A DNA stretch of 33,880 nt, taken from a virus. The stretch spans positions 1 through 33,880 of the IMG/VR virus record IMGVR_UViG_3300032116_000761. One strand, given 5' to 3'. This document shows positions 1 through 7,257 of the stretch, one piece after another (positions within the stretch are counted from its first letter, which is position 1; every line of letters begins with the position of its first letter). The notes beneath the pieces are model-generated. The model was not told the origin of the DNA. It worked only from the letters and a program-made list of their open reading frames with translations, and searched no databases. The position numbers and the translations under genes are program-made.

Positions 1-62
1 TCCACCTTGTTCTCTTCGAATTCGCGGGCGGTGCCGATGATTGCGTTACCGATGATTTCCAT
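1..62 (-). CDS. 5' end of an unidentified gene, cut by the window edge
   Basis: The first 20 codons of a leftward gene are present (N-terminus MEIIGNAIIG). ATG at 62 follows an AGGAG ribosome site and lies about 30 nt downstream of the promoter at 99-127. Too little is visible to assign a family. Confidence 0.7.
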   Translation of the reverse strand, partial: MEIIGNAIIGTAREFEENKV

Positions 63-98
63 GTGTTTTCTCCTAGAGGTTGTTTAACAGAAGACTAG

Positions 99-127
99 AG
101 TTTAGCTTGAAAGAGTACCCGAGTCAA
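99..127 (-). promoter_or_regulatory. sigma70-like promoter, phage consensus
   Basis: TTGACT (122-127), a 17-nt spacer and TAAACT (99-104) on the minus strand. The predicted transcript starts near 92 and leads into the gene at 62. The leader carries AACAACCTCTAGGAG, which also occurs upstream of the gene at 7699. Confidence 0.75.
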
Positions 128-135
128 GCGTGTGG

Positions 136-627
136 TTATCGCCAGGGAGTTGCATCCCAAGCTTGCTTCGGAGTCAAATTGTTCATGTAATGCTTCGTCC
201 ACGTCTCTTGCTCAGAGACAGAAGGATTGACAGCGGGCACAAGGTTGTGTTTTGCAGCAATCTTGTTGACTTCAGATTTCCACTTCGCAAAGCGAGAGTC
301 AACCTTGTTCAACCATTCGAACGGAGTATATGCAATACCTTGTTCAGCGTAGAGTCGAAGAAACTTCATTCGCATTGCGGTACGAAGCTTTGGTTGATAA
401 CAAACAGGGTGAGGAATCACAGCATCAGGAAGAAATGCTTCCCTACCTAGCGTTGTATTGATTGCACCACGAATGTCTAATCGATGCTTTTGTTCCGGTA
501 CAGCCACAGAACTGATGTACTGGCAGATTCCACCGTCGAAATTCGGATTACCATCCTTCAACGCAGCAGACTTGATTGCCTTAACTGCGTTGCGACGGGC
601 TTGACGACTGAGGGTACTCTTGTACAT
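136..627 (-). CDS. hypothetical phage protein, paralogue of 972-1286
   Basis: 163 residues, basic N-terminus. I do not recognise a named domain. It shares two blocks with the product of 972-1286: an N-terminal M-x-KST-x-SR...RR segment and a central LRxYAEQGxAY segment, so the two genes look like diverged duplicates with different tails. ATG at 627 follows AGGAGATTTC and sits close behind the promoter at 658-686. No transmembrane segment or signal peptide is apparent. Confidence 0.8.
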   Translation of the reverse strand: MYKSTLSRQARRNAVKAIKSAALKDGNPNFDGGICQYISSVAVPEQKHRLDIRGAINTTLGREAFLPDAVIPHPVCYQPKLRTAMRMKFLRLYAEQGIAYTPFEWLNKVDSRFAKWKSEVNKIAAKHNLVPAVNPSVSEQETWTKHYMNNLTPKQAWDATPWR

Positions 628-657
628 GAAATCTCCTGTGTGTGTTGCGATGGATGT

Positions 658-686
658 ACTTTAACAGACTCAGATACCTGAGTCAA
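658..686 (-). promoter_or_regulatory. sigma70-like promoter, phage consensus
   Basis: TTGACT (681-686), a 17-nt spacer and TAAAGT (658-663) on the minus strand, upstream of the gene starting at 627. The leader CATCGCAACACACACAGGAG is nearly the same as the one at the 4022-4049 promoter. Confidence 0.8.
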
Positions 687-694
687 GCGCAAGG

Positions 695-940
695 TTAATC
701 CAGCAGAGCAGAAATCTTCGCAGCAACCGAGGCAGCACGACCGGCTTCCTTCAGCGAATCAGCACGTTGAACTTCCAGTTCAGCGATGGTAGCAGCAGCG
801 GCATCCGCAGCAGCTTCACTCTCAGCACGAACCTGCTCAAGTTGAGCGACAGTCTGACTGAATTGTGCCAGGACGGTAGCAACCGTGACCTTCGGAGTGG
901 TAGGAGCGAATAAAGACTTGACAGTGTTAACGATTTGCAT
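695..940 (-). CDS. small alanine-rich coiled-coil protein
   Basis: 81 residues. From about residue 24 onward the sequence is rich in A, E, Q, L and R with heptad-like spacing, so a helical coiled coil is likely. ATG at 940 is preceded by AAAGGAAATCAA, a ribosome-site form used at several genes here. Function unknown. Confidence 0.8.
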   Translation of the reverse strand: MQIVNTVKSLFAPTTPKVTVATVLAQFSQTVAQLEQVRAESEAAADAAAATIAELEVQRADSLKEAGRAASVAAKISALLD

Positions 941-971
941 TTGATTTCCTTTATGAGTTGAGGGGTTGTGA

Positions 972-1286
972 TTACTTGGTGTAAGGTTGATCAGTGTCTT
1001 GCCAGTGATACGCTACACCTTGTTCAGCATAGATTCGCAGCCACTTGTTGCGAACTTGTTGACGTTCTTTTTCACCGTGGGTATCGAAGACACTCGGGAT
1101 TGTATTGCAGTTCGAACGACTGAGAGTATGTTCGACAGATTTCATGACATCATGGCGAACTTCGAAGTCGTTCGTGTACGAGTCAGCAGCCCAACAGATG
1201 TAATGCCAACCAATATTTTTCAGGCGCTGTTTGTAGAACTTGACAAATGCACGCCGCTTCGCACGGCTAACGGTACTCTTGATCAT
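972..1286 (-). CDS. hypothetical phage protein, paralogue of 136-627
   Basis: 104 residues, with the same N-terminal KSTVSR...RR pattern and LRIYAEQGVAY block as the product of 136-627, but a shorter, different middle part. ATG at 1286 follows TAGGAG and is fed by the promoter at 1321-1349. No known domain recognised. Confidence 0.8.
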   Translation of the reverse strand: MIKSTVSRAKRRAFVKFYKQRLKNIGWHYICWAADSYTNDFEVRHDVMKSVEHTLSRSNCNTIPSVFDTHGEKERQQVRNKWLRIYAEQGVAYHWQDTDQPYTK

Positions 1287-1320
1287 CAGGTTTCTCCTAC
1301 GGGTTGTTTGGACGGGTTGT

Positions 1321-1349
1321 ACTTTAACTGAAAGCTATTGTTGAGTCAA
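1321..1349 (-). promoter_or_regulatory. sigma70-like promoter, phage consensus
   Basis: TTGACT (1344-1349), a 17-nt spacer and TAAAGT (1321-1326) on the minus strand. It overlaps the stop region of the upstream gene at 1346 and precedes the gene at 1286. Confidence 0.8.
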
Positions 1350-1951
1350 GCCCAGTATTGTCGTTGAAGTACAAGATGGTAATCGAACGCAATCTGGTTG
1401 CGGAAAACTTCATCGTCCACGATCACTTGTCCATTTGGATCAATCAGACACCAACGGTCGGTTTTTGCTTTCAGTTCACGAGCATTGGGGTTACCACGTT
1501 GCATCACGAACGTACCGTATGCATTCTTTGCAGTATACCGATCAACACCAATTTCTTTGATGAAGACCATGCCCGGATCAGGGAGAATGATAGGAGGCGG
1601 AACCGGCTTGACTTTCTTACCACCGTTCGTCTTGTATGCGATAGCATCTGCCAACATCAAGAGGAACAGAATACGAGCTTCACTTCTCCACTCATACGTA
1701 CGTGCTTCACGATCCGTTCGTTCAGGATGAGAAAGACTACCGGCAGTGCTAACTTGCATTTCTTTTAGAACATTGTGAAATTCCCGTTTTACACCATTCA
1801 TTTGACGTGAGCCATTTTCAAAGCCTTGTGACGTAGCTTCACGAACCAATGCGTTGCACATGAATTCGTCACCTTCGGTATTCATTTTGATACTACGCAT
1901 ACGCAGTGCAGTATTACGCACAAGGGTAGCAGTGAGGAACTTGAAACGCAT
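1346..1951 (-). CDS. hypothetical phage protein with N-terminal domain shared with 4909-5667
   Basis: 201 residues. The start is set at ATG 1951 because AGGAGATATCAA precedes it; an upstream in-frame extension would cross the promoter at 1983-2011. The N-terminal half resembles that of the 4909-5667 product: MRFKxLTAT at the start and FLLMLADAxAYKT near residue 105. The C-terminal halves differ, so this looks like a common domain with exchanged tails. No enzymatic motif seen. Confidence 0.8.
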   Translation of the reverse strand: MRFKFLTATLVRNTALRMRSIKMNTEGDEFMCNALVREATSQGFENGSRQMNGVKREFHNVLKEMQVSTAGSLSHPERTDREARTYEWRSEARILFLLMLADAIAYKTNGGKKVKPVPPPIILPDPGMVFIKEIGVDRYTAKNAYGTFVMQRGNPNARELKAKTDRWCLIDPNGQVIVDDEVFRNQIAFDYHLVLQRQYWA

Positions 1952-1982
1952 TTGATATCTCCTGTTGATTACGATGATGTGA

Positions 1983-2011
1983 ACTGTACAGACTTCAGTC
2001 GCTGCTGTCAA
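1983..2011 (-). promoter_or_regulatory. sigma70-like promoter
   Basis: TTGACA (2006-2011), a 17-nt spacer and TACAGT (1983-1988) on the minus strand, overlapping the end of the gene at 1995 and upstream of ATG 1951. Confidence 0.65.
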
Positions 2012-2441
2012 CTACATTCACAAAACCACACAGCTTGCAGGTGTATTCAGTGATGCAACGACCGACAGAACGACTGGTAAATTCATGGTTGCATTTTTGG
2101 TACTTGAAGTAGCGGGGTTTGTCAAGCTTCCACTTTGAATCTTTGCTGGAACCGAAGGTAGAGTATGGGTACGCAACAATGATCCACGATTGATCATCAG
2201 CGACGTAAAATGCCTTGATCTTACACCACACTCCATTGTCCACGTTTTCACTGCAAACAACAGTGCTGGCTGCGAAACTGAACATTGTCAACTGTTGCCA
2301 CAATTCAGTATCTGATACCTCTTTAACTGAAGTATCGGTTTCCCATTGACCAAATGTCGGCAACTTGAAAGTGCTCTTTAGATACTTGTAATCAGGATGA
2401 GTATGGTCAATGTACAGATCACGGTTTTGCAGAAAGTTCAT
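1995..2441 (-). CDS. hypothetical protein with C-terminal zinc-ribbon-like cysteines
   Basis: 148 residues. Near the C-terminus there is a C-x-H followed by C, C-x-x-C spacing (KCNHEF, RCITEY, TCKLCGF), which could bind one zinc ion. The rest is unrecognised. The start at 2441 follows GTGGAG and lies 2 nt after the stop of the small gene 2444-2587, so the two are probably translated in sequence. Confidence 0.75.
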   Translation of the reverse strand: MNFLQNRDLYIDHTHPDYKYLKSTFKLPTFGQWETDTSVKEVSDTELWQQLTMFSFAASTVVCSENVDNGVWCKIKAFYVADDQSWIIVAYPYSTFGSSKDSKWKLDKPRYFKYQKCNHEFTSRSVGRCITEYTCKLCGFVNVVDSSD

Positions 2442-2443
2442 GG

Positions 2444-2587
2444 TTACTCCACAGGTTGCATCTTAGCATCACGCTTGCGATTGCGGTGCTTTTGCACAGG
2501 TTTACGCATCACGACTTCTACAGTCGGATTACGAGGCTTCTGCTGCTTGATCTTGATCTTCATTTTGCGTTGGCGTTGAGTTGTCAT
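2444..2587 (-). CDS. small, highly basic protein, possibly leaderless
   Basis: 47 residues, strongly enriched in K, R and Q (MTTQRQRKMKIKIKQQKPRN at the N-terminus). No ribosome site precedes ATG 2587. The -10 box at 2594-2599 puts the predicted transcript start at or next to the A of this ATG. Either the gene is expressed from a leaderless mRNA or the reading frame is not translated. It abuts the 1995-2441 gene. A nucleic-acid-binding role is only a guess from its charge. Confidence 0.55.
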   Translation of the reverse strand: MTTQRQRKMKIKIKQQKPRNPTVEVVMRKPVQKHRNRKRDAKMQPVE

Positions 2588-2593
2588 GTCAGG

Positions 2594-2622
2594 ACTTTAG
2601 CAGAAGGTAATAGTTGAGTCAA
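2594..2622 (-). promoter_or_regulatory. sigma70-like promoter, phage consensus
   Basis: TTGACT (2617-2622), a 17-nt spacer and TAAAGT (2594-2599) on the minus strand. The predicted start, 7 nt downstream of the -10 box, coincides with ATG 2587. Confidence 0.8.
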
Positions 2623-2630
2623 GCGAATGG

Positions 2631-3053
2631 TTAATTTCCGCTAGCAATTCTTTCATACGCTTCGAACAGCATCCGCTTGACCCGAAGGTTCGGTTGCCTG
2701 AACTTTTCAGTGTCTTGGAAACCAAGGGCTGCAACAGCGAATTCTACCACAGCACCACTGCGGCAGACACCCGCGACACAATGCACGATGACGTTCATGT
2801 GGTTGTTACGAGCATGGATCAACCGTTCGACAATATGATCAGCTTCACTTTCATTGATCTTAAAGTGCTCAGGGATACCGTCACCGTCCTCAGAATCGAG
2901 GAACTTGAACTTGGCAGTTTCCTTGAACGGCAACTTGACCTGACCAAACTCCATGTCAGGATCAATGATTCGGATCAGCAGAGAGTTCGGGCCAGGGTCG
3001 AAATGCCAAGCTTTACGGGCATCGTCTAGACTGACATTTTCGATGAACGGCAT
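2631..3053 (-). CDS. protein tyrosine/dual-specificity phosphatase-like protein
   Basis: 140 residues. The signature HCVAGVCRSG (residues 91-100) fits the cysteine phosphatase loop HCxxGxxRS, with nucleophile Cys92 and phosphate-binding Arg98. The size fits a minimal cysteine-based phosphatase domain. It would hydrolyse phosphotyrosine or a similar phosphoester in the host cytoplasm; the substrate is unknown. ATG 3053 lies 9 nt after the stop of the 3063-3488 gene, within the same leftward unit. Confidence 0.8.
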   Translation of the reverse strand: MPFIENVSLDDARKAWHFDPGPNSLLIRIIDPDMEFGQVKLPFKETAKFKFLDSEDGDGIPEHFKINESEADHIVERLIHARNNHMNVIVHCVAGVCRSGAVVEFAVAALGFQDTEKFRQPNLRVKRMLFEAYERIASGN

Positions 3054-3062
3054 ATTGATTCC

Positions 3063-3488
3063 TTAGTGCAAATAGATTACAGGAGGTTGACCTTCGAGCT
3101 TTGCCAGGGAAACAAGCTGGTGCTTTTCAACCGGAATGCATGCATTGTCTTCCTCTCGGTAGAACTTGTCAAGTTTGTACGGATTATACTTGACTCGGTT
3201 GTGGGGTTTTTCAAAAGCGAGAGCATAAGTGCAATCTTTGCGAAACTCTGCCATGTTGTTTTGTTGATCAACGAACGTAAACGACTGAAGATTGCCTACA
3301 ACACCCGCGTGGACATTTTTACGCTTCTCACGCAGGACACGTTGACGACCGGCTTCTGATACTTTGAAAGCACAATTGTAAAGATTAACGTAGGAGGCAT
3401 GGATGATTACACGACCCTTGAGTGCGCCTTCGAGAGCCTTGACGCTGAAGCACTTGCGATGCAGGTTGAAGTAGACGAAGACTTTCAT
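3063..3488 (-). CDS. conserved phage protein of unknown function
   Basis: 141 residues. The block VSEAGRQRVLREKRKNVHAG (about residues 43-62) is one I recognise from many tailed-phage hypothetical proteins. No biochemical function is known to me. Its ATG (3488) overlaps the stop of the 40-residue gene upstream (TGATG), so translation is coupled; AGGAGGT precedes the start. Confidence 0.85.
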   Translation of the reverse strand: MKVFVYFNLHRKCFSVKALEGALKGRVIIHASYVNLYNCAFKVSEAGRQRVLREKRKNVHAGVVGNLQSFTFVDQQNNMAEFRKDCTYALAFEKPHNRVKYNPYKLDKFYREEDNACIPVEKHQLVSLAKLEGQPPVIYLH

Positions 3489-3610
3489 CAGTGACCTCCT
3501 GTAAGATTGATCACGAGTCTATCAGCATCTGCATTAAACGTCAAGCCTTCGCGGACAAGACCAGCAATCACTTCGATGAACTGTTTCATGTCAGAGCAGG
3601 TAATGTTCAC
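3488..3610 (-). CDS. small conserved phage protein, GTG start
   Basis: 40 residues. It starts with GTG at 3610 after AAAGGAAATCAA and ends in TGATG overlapping the next gene. The central FIEVIAGLVREGLTFNADAD resembles a small phage protein often found just before genes like 3063-3488. Function unknown. Confidence 0.75.
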   Translation of the reverse strand: MNITCSDMKQFIEVIAGLVREGLTFNADADRLVINLTGGH

Positions 3611-3621
3611 TTGATTTCCTT

Positions 3622-3990
3622 TCAGAAATGAGGGTCTTGATAACCGTCACGTTGACCAATCCGCAGACCACCACGCTCAGTAGTAGTGCTGAACTTCTTC
3701 TTAGCAAACTCTACATCATTATCTTCGACTTGCAGACGGACCCACACACCTTTCTTGAAGACGAAATACTTAGGGGTAGCTCGCACGCAGGTCTTGAAGT
3801 CACCCAGGTAACCTTCACCAATGTGTGAGTATTCATCCTCGCGCACTTCCACAGCCATGCACTTACGATAGGTGAACACACGGAATATCGTCGCAGGGTA
3901 GCGGTCAGTCATGTACAGCAGAGTTGCACCCATACCAACCACCGGATCAGGTTGACCGAGAGTAGCACGACCGAGGATTTGGTTGATCAC
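3622..3990 (-). CDS. hypothetical phage protein, GTG start
   Basis: 122 residues from GTG 3990, chosen because AGGAGATATCCA immediately precedes it. A longer in-frame version from 4071 would run through the promoter at 4022-4049 and the terminator, so it is rejected. The sequence includes FKTCVRATPKYFVFKKGVWV near the middle. No domain recognised. It is the first gene of the unit that continues into 3488-3610 and 3063-3488. Confidence 0.75.
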   Translation of the reverse strand: MINQILGRATLGQPDPVVGMGATLLYMTDRYPATIFRVFTYRKCMAVEVREDEYSHIGEGYLGDFKTCVRATPKYFVFKKGVWVRLQVEDNDVEFAKKKFSTTTERGGLRIGQRDGYQDPHF

Positions 3991-4021
3991 TGGATATCTC
4001 CTGTGTGTTGCGATGGGTGTT

Positions 4022-4049
4022 ACTTTAACAGAATCACAGAAAGTGTCAA
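4022..4049 (-). promoter_or_regulatory. sigma70-like promoter directly after a terminator
   Basis: TTGACA (4044-4049), a 16-nt spacer and TAAAGT (4022-4027) on the minus strand, immediately behind the T-tract of the terminator at 4052-4080. Confidence 0.8.
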
Positions 4050-4051
4050 GT

Positions 4052-4080
4052 AAAAAGAAAAAACCCTGCACTTGGCAGGG
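4052..4080 (-). terminator. rho-independent terminator
   Basis: The 6-bp GC-rich hairpin CCCTGC/GCAGGG (4064-4080) with a 5-nt loop is followed on the minus strand by TTTTTTCTTTTT. It lies 6 nt after the stop of the 4087-4293 gene. Confidence 0.9.
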
Positions 4081-4086
4081 TCTTCT

Positions 4087-4293
4087 TCACTGTTCGGACT
4101 TTTCGACGATGACGATACTATTTAGGTAAGTACCTTCCGGGATTCGAATGATACTGCCATCTTCAGCAGGCATCTTTAGATTACCAAGCTTTTCGAATTC
4201 AATTTCAGACACTCGAACGGCAGCTTGGTTTTCAAACCACTTGCTGTAGAAGGTACCAAGCGGAGTAATAACCTGCAATCGATACTTCATCAT
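4087..4293 (-). CDS. hypothetical phage protein
   Basis: 68 residues, beta-rich by appearance (MMKYRLQVITPLGTFYSKWF). It starts at 4293 with ATGATG overlapping the stop of the gene at 4290, and GAGGTACA serves as ribosome site. It is the last gene before the terminator at 4052-4080. No family recognised. Confidence 0.75.
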   Translation of the reverse strand: MMKYRLQVITPLGTFYSKWFENQAAVRVSEIEFEKLGNLKMPAEDGSIIRIPEGTYLNSIVIVEKSEQ

Positions 4294-4559
4294 TGTACCT
4301 CGAACGTGACACCGTTGATCTTGAGCTTCGAAATCGTCTCAAGGTTGAGTGTGCGATATGCATTGATCTTCGCATCGAACACAGTCATGTATTGCTCATG
4401 AGCAGCAGTCGAAGGCGTGCCACCAGCAGAGTGCGACTTGACACCGATTCGAGCGTTCATCACTCGGACTTCACCGTTCTTCTTCACGAAGGTAGCAGTG
4501 AAGAATCGACCTTGGCTGGACGCGATAAGATTACGGATAGTTTGCAGACGAGTAGACAT
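4290..4559 (-). CDS. conserved phage protein of unknown function
   Basis: 89 residues. The pattern GRFFTATFVKKNGEVRVMNA, then ARIGVKSHSAGG and a C-terminal YMTVFD...YRTLN segment match a small family I recognise from diverse phages, without known activity. ATG 4559 follows AAGGAAACCTACC. Confidence 0.8.
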   Translation of the reverse strand: MSTRLQTIRNLIASSQGRFFTATFVKKNGEVRVMNARIGVKSHSAGGTPSTAAHEQYMTVFDAKINAYRTLNLETISKLKINGVTFEVQ

Positions 4560-4599
4560 GGTAGGTTTCCTTTCGTAGTTTGTGTGTGGAAATCAGAGA

Positions 4600-4782
4600 T
4601 TATACAGCAGGAGTGATGCGGTTGACAAGCACTCCATCTTCATCACGAATCTCTGCAATCGGGAAGATTTCTTCAGTCCTGACGGTAGCAATAGCAACCT
4701 CAAGAGCTTCATTGCGGTTATCGAACTCGTAACTCATGGAGTCTTGAGTCGTTTCATCATGAAAGAAATACAGAGTGTACAT
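4600..4782 (-). CDS. small hypothetical protein
   Basis: 60 residues (MYTLYFFHDETTQDSMSYEF at the N-terminus). ATG 4782 overlaps the stop of the upstream gene (TAATG) and follows AAAGGTAAAGTA. No family recognised. Confidence 0.7.
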   Translation of the reverse strand: MYTLYFFHDETTQDSMSYEFDNRNEALEVAIATVRTEEIFPIAEIRDEDGVLVNRITPAV

Positions 4783-4892
4783 TACTTTACCTTTCGTGCC
4801 TTGAAGAATTGAATCGAACGTAGCGCATCCACAATCATCAGAGGAACACCCGCTGCAATGATTGCCAGAACATTTGTTAGAACGTGCAGCAT
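4782..4892 (-). CDS. small membrane protein
   Basis: 36 residues from ATG 4892, preceded by AAAGGAAGC. One hydrophobic segment (LTNVLAIIAAGVPLMIV, residues 5-21) followed by a basic tail suggests a single-pass inner-membrane peptide. It ends in TAATG, coupled to the next gene. Confidence 0.65.
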   Translation of the reverse strand: MLHVLTNVLAIIAAGVPLMIVDALRSIQFFKARKVK

Positions 4893-4908
4893 GTTAGCTT
4901 CCTTTGGT

Positions 4909-5667
4909 TCAGTTGTCAAGTCGAGTTGCGTACCAGCCGGTGTATGCATTGTCGTCATAAATACCAAACGACTTTCGTTTTTGACTTTTTGCACCTTCAA
5001 TATCATCAGTCAGGCACCAGAACTTACCATTCCACTTAGAGTAGTGAATGACTTTATTTTTGTGTTGCACAGCATACACACCCGGCTCAACAGGATTGAC
5101 ACTGAACGAAACAAGGTTCGCAGGTTTCTGCTCAATGTGCTTCCAGCGACGGTTTTGATTAATTGCTACAAACGACTGACTCTTAAATCGACTCAGTGTA
5201 TCTTCAACAGTTCGACTGCCGTAGTGCCAAACCCCGTCGAAGTAACCAAACTGAACATGATCCAGAGTATCAAATTCACGCTGATACACACCCGGCTTTT
5301 CAGGCTTGATGCTACCATCGATCCAACCATCATTGGATTTGACACGCTCGGTCTTATACGCAACAGCATCAGCCAACATTAGCAGGAACATGACGCGAGC
5401 TTCACGAAGTTCAGGATCGGTGTCCCAACGACGACCTTGGCGTTCTTCCCACGTCTTACCACTCAGCCACAACCAACCATTGGTAGGAACATTCATTTTT
5501 TCAAGCAGGCTTTCGAATTCTACTGCGACAATCCTGATTGCTTCACTGTAACCGAAACCGTTCTCACGCAGTTCATTACGAATTGCCCAACACATCGGAA
5601 GTGAACTTTCTTGAACACGCATTGCAGCGTTGCGAAGGATGGTAGCGGTAAGAGTCTTGAAACGCAT
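4909..5667 (-). CDS. hypothetical phage protein with shared N-terminal domain and two C-terminal repeats
   Basis: 252 residues. The N-terminal half matches the 1346-1951 product (MRFKTLTAT start, FLLMLADAVAYKT). The C-terminal half carries two copies of a PxxPGVYxx...W/Y unit (KPEKPGVYQ and NPVEPGVYA, each followed by a W-containing strand), suggesting two small beta repeats. ATG 5667 follows AGGAGATACCAA and is served by the promoter at 5703-5730. Function unknown. Confidence 0.8.
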   Translation of the reverse strand: MRFKTLTATILRNAAMRVQESSLPMCWAIRNELRENGFGYSEAIRIVAVEFESLLEKMNVPTNGWLWLSGKTWEERQGRRWDTDPELREARVMFLLMLADAVAYKTERVKSNDGWIDGSIKPEKPGVYQREFDTLDHVQFGYFDGVWHYGSRTVEDTLSRFKSQSFVAINQNRRWKHIEQKPANLVSFSVNPVEPGVYAVQHKNKVIHYSKWNGKFWCLTDDIEGAKSQKRKSFGIYDDNAYTGWYATRLDN

Positions 5668-5702
5668 TTGGTATCTCCTGTTGGTTAATTACGATGGGTT
5701 GT

Positions 5703-5730
5703 ACTTTAGCAGAACTACTCAGCTTGTCAA
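5703..5730 (-). promoter_or_regulatory. sigma70-like promoter, phage consensus
   Basis: TTGACA (5725-5730), a 16-nt spacer and TAAAGT (5703-5708) on the minus strand, overlapping the stop of the gene at 5727 and upstream of ATG 5667. Confidence 0.8.
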
Positions 5731-5957
5731 GCGAATTCTTCGTAGATTCGCAGTTCGTCGCTGAAGGTAAGAACCTGCATGACACTCTGGATTTCACTCA
5801 CGGCTTGTTCGAAAGACTTGTCGTGAAGCTCTTCAGTGTAGACTTTGGTTCCTTGATTGTCAAGCACTTCCATTTCGTAGTGATAACCTGCGATGGACTT
5901 CTGCCAAAGATAACCCTTCAGAGAAGGAGTGCTGACAATGTGTGCAAGATGAATCAC
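5727..5957 (-). CDS. hypothetical protein, GTG start
   Basis: 76 residues. It starts with GTG at 5957, which overlaps the TGA of the HD-hydrolase gene (GTGA), with AAGGAAAATC as ribosome site. Translation is probably coupled to that gene. No known domain; it may be a partner of the hydrolase, but only gene order suggests this. Confidence 0.7.
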   Translation of the reverse strand: MIHLAHIVSTPSLKGYLWQKSIAGYHYEMEVLDNQGTKVYTEELHDKSFEQAVSEIQSVMQVLTFSDELRIYEEFA

Positions 5958-6406
5958 GATTTTCCTTCCAGCTTAGCGGTGATTTCCAGATAGAAAGCAT
6001 GATACTTAGCCATCCGTACAATGTCTTTTTCAGACACACCCTTGAGTCTACGGATATCGCTGTTGTGTGTCAAGTCCGCAAGCTTAACCCTCATGGCATC
6101 GGGGCTTTCCATAACACGAGCCTTGTATTCATCGTAGGTTTCACCGGGAACTTTCGTAAGAATTCGGACAATTGCAATTACTGACTCGTTAATACCTGCA
6201 GCACGAAGATCGGCATATGTAACTTTGGTGTCTTCGATTACATCATGAAGAACTGCTGCACTGTTCAACTCTTCGATTTCAGTGTTCAGAATGTGCATCA
6301 CAGCAAGAGGATGCAGGATGTACGGACGACCACCCTTGTCGAATTGACCAGCGTGAGCATTGGTTGCAATCAGAATCGCTTTGTCGAGCATTTCACCTTT
6401 GCGCAT
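5954..6406 (-). CDS. HD-domain hydrolase of the RelA/SpoT (MESH1-like) type
   Basis: 150 residues, the size of a stand-alone hydrolase domain. Visible motifs are HAGQFDKGGRPYILHP (residues 18-33), LHDVIEDT with the HD pair at 54-55, and KLADLTHNSDI (108-118), as in the ppGpp-hydrolase half of SpoT and in MESH1. The family removes pyrophosphate from (p)ppGpp, so this protein may blunt the host stringent response. No synthetase or regulatory domain is present. ATG 6406 follows AAAGGTAAATT. Confidence 0.85.
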   Translation of the reverse strand: MRKGEMLDKAILIATNAHAGQFDKGGRPYILHPLAVMHILNTEIEELNSAAVLHDVIEDTKVTYADLRAAGINESVIAIVRILTKVPGETYDEYKARVMESPDAMRVKLADLTHNSDIRRLKGVSEKDIVRMAKYHAFYLEITAKLEGKS

Positions 6407-6416
6407 AATTTACCTT

Positions 6417-6728
6417 TCAGTACGATGTAAGACCTTCTTTACCGAAGTGAGCAGCAAGTGTAGTCTGAAACGTCGGCTCTGTCAACCAGTTTTGTACATG
6501 ATATTCAGTGCGTGCAGTGATCACAATGTCACCCTTGACCTCAAGGACTTCACTTGTCTGGACTTGTTGGTGATTCTCAACACAGCCAGGAAAAGCCATG
6601 TGTTGTTCAGGATAGTCTAGCACCGTTCCAATTAGAACGTAGCATTGCTTTGTGTTTGCATCAGACCAAACGACACTTCGTTGCAGAAAAGCATCTTTGA
6701 TTCGAACGATTGGTTTAACCACGGTCAT
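6417..6728 (-). CDS. hypothetical phage protein
   Basis: 103 residues from ATG 6728; an in-frame GTG at 6722 has better spacing from AAAGGA and is an alternative start. The gene overlaps the end of the SleB-like gene. No domain recognised. Confidence 0.7.
   Translation of the reverse strand: MTVVKPIVRIKDAFLQRSVVWSDANTKQCYVLIGTVLDYPEQHMAFPGCVENHQQVQTSEVLEVKGDIVITARTEYHVQNWLTEPTFQTTLAAHFGKEGLTSY
6457..6485 (-). promoter_or_regulatory. possible internal promoter before the HD hydrolase
   Basis: TTGACA (6480-6485), a 17-nt spacer and TACACT (6457-6462) lie inside the 3' end of the 6417-6728 gene on the minus strand, about 50 nt upstream of ATG 6406. Confidence 0.4.
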
Positions 6729-7257
6729 TTCCTTTCAGGAATACATGTTTGGAGCCAGGAAGCATAACAGCTTTCATCTTTCGATTCCACACAGGGTTTA
6801 CACTGTAGGTATGATACCACAGTACGTTTGATGGCAACACAGGCTTGAATTTACCACTCGCAACTTCATATGCAATACTCTTAATCATTTCTAGCTTGGT
6901 TTTTTCAGAGGGTTGAGGCTTCGGTTGCAGGATAGCTTTGCGATTCTTTAGACGATTTCTATAAGAGAACTGCATGTGTTGCTGGATGACACCGCAGATC
7001 GTATTGCTAAACCTGGGGCTCTGGACACGGTTGATAATTACTGTAGCTACAGCACGCTTGCCGATTTCATTGTCATTGCGAGCTTCAAACCACAAGGCTT
7101 CAACCATGCAGTGATAGTCCAAAAAAAACTGCTCTGCTCGTGCCTGTTGTGACTGAAACCAGTACCTTTCGGGACCAGGGTTGAGTGTAACAGGGACAAG
7201 GCAGAGCAGCAAAAGCAAGCCCGTCAGAGGCTTAAAAAAGAGCTTCTTGTTCAGCAT
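6715..7257 (-). CDS. SleB-like cell-wall hydrolase, candidate endolysin
   Basis: 180 residues. The N-terminus is basic then hydrophobic (residues 3-25), like a signal peptide or signal-anchor. The catalytic-type block CMVEALWFEARND (50-62) is followed by GKRAVATVIINRV and a WYHTYSVNPVW segment near residue 147, typical of the SleB/Hydrolase_2 family of peptidoglycan lytic enzymes. It probably degrades the host cell wall at lysis; the N-terminus suggests export by the host Sec system. ATG 7257 follows AGGAGATACCA. No holin is evident next to it. Confidence 0.85.
   Translation of the reverse strand: MLNKKLFFKPLTGLLLLLCLVPVTLNPGPERYWFQSQQARAEQFFLDYHCMVEALWFEARNDNEIGKRAVATVIINRVQSPRFSNTICGVIQQHMQFSYRNRLKNRKAILQPKPQPSEKTKLEMIKSIAYEVASGKFKPVLPSNVLWYHTYSVNPVWNRKMKAVMLPGSKHVFLKGNDRG

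Noticed and set aside
4892-4919. Promoter TTGACA-N17-TAACAT
   Set aside because: The -10 match contains the start codon of the 4782-4892 gene, and the spacer contains that gene's ribosome site, so it cannot serve that gene.
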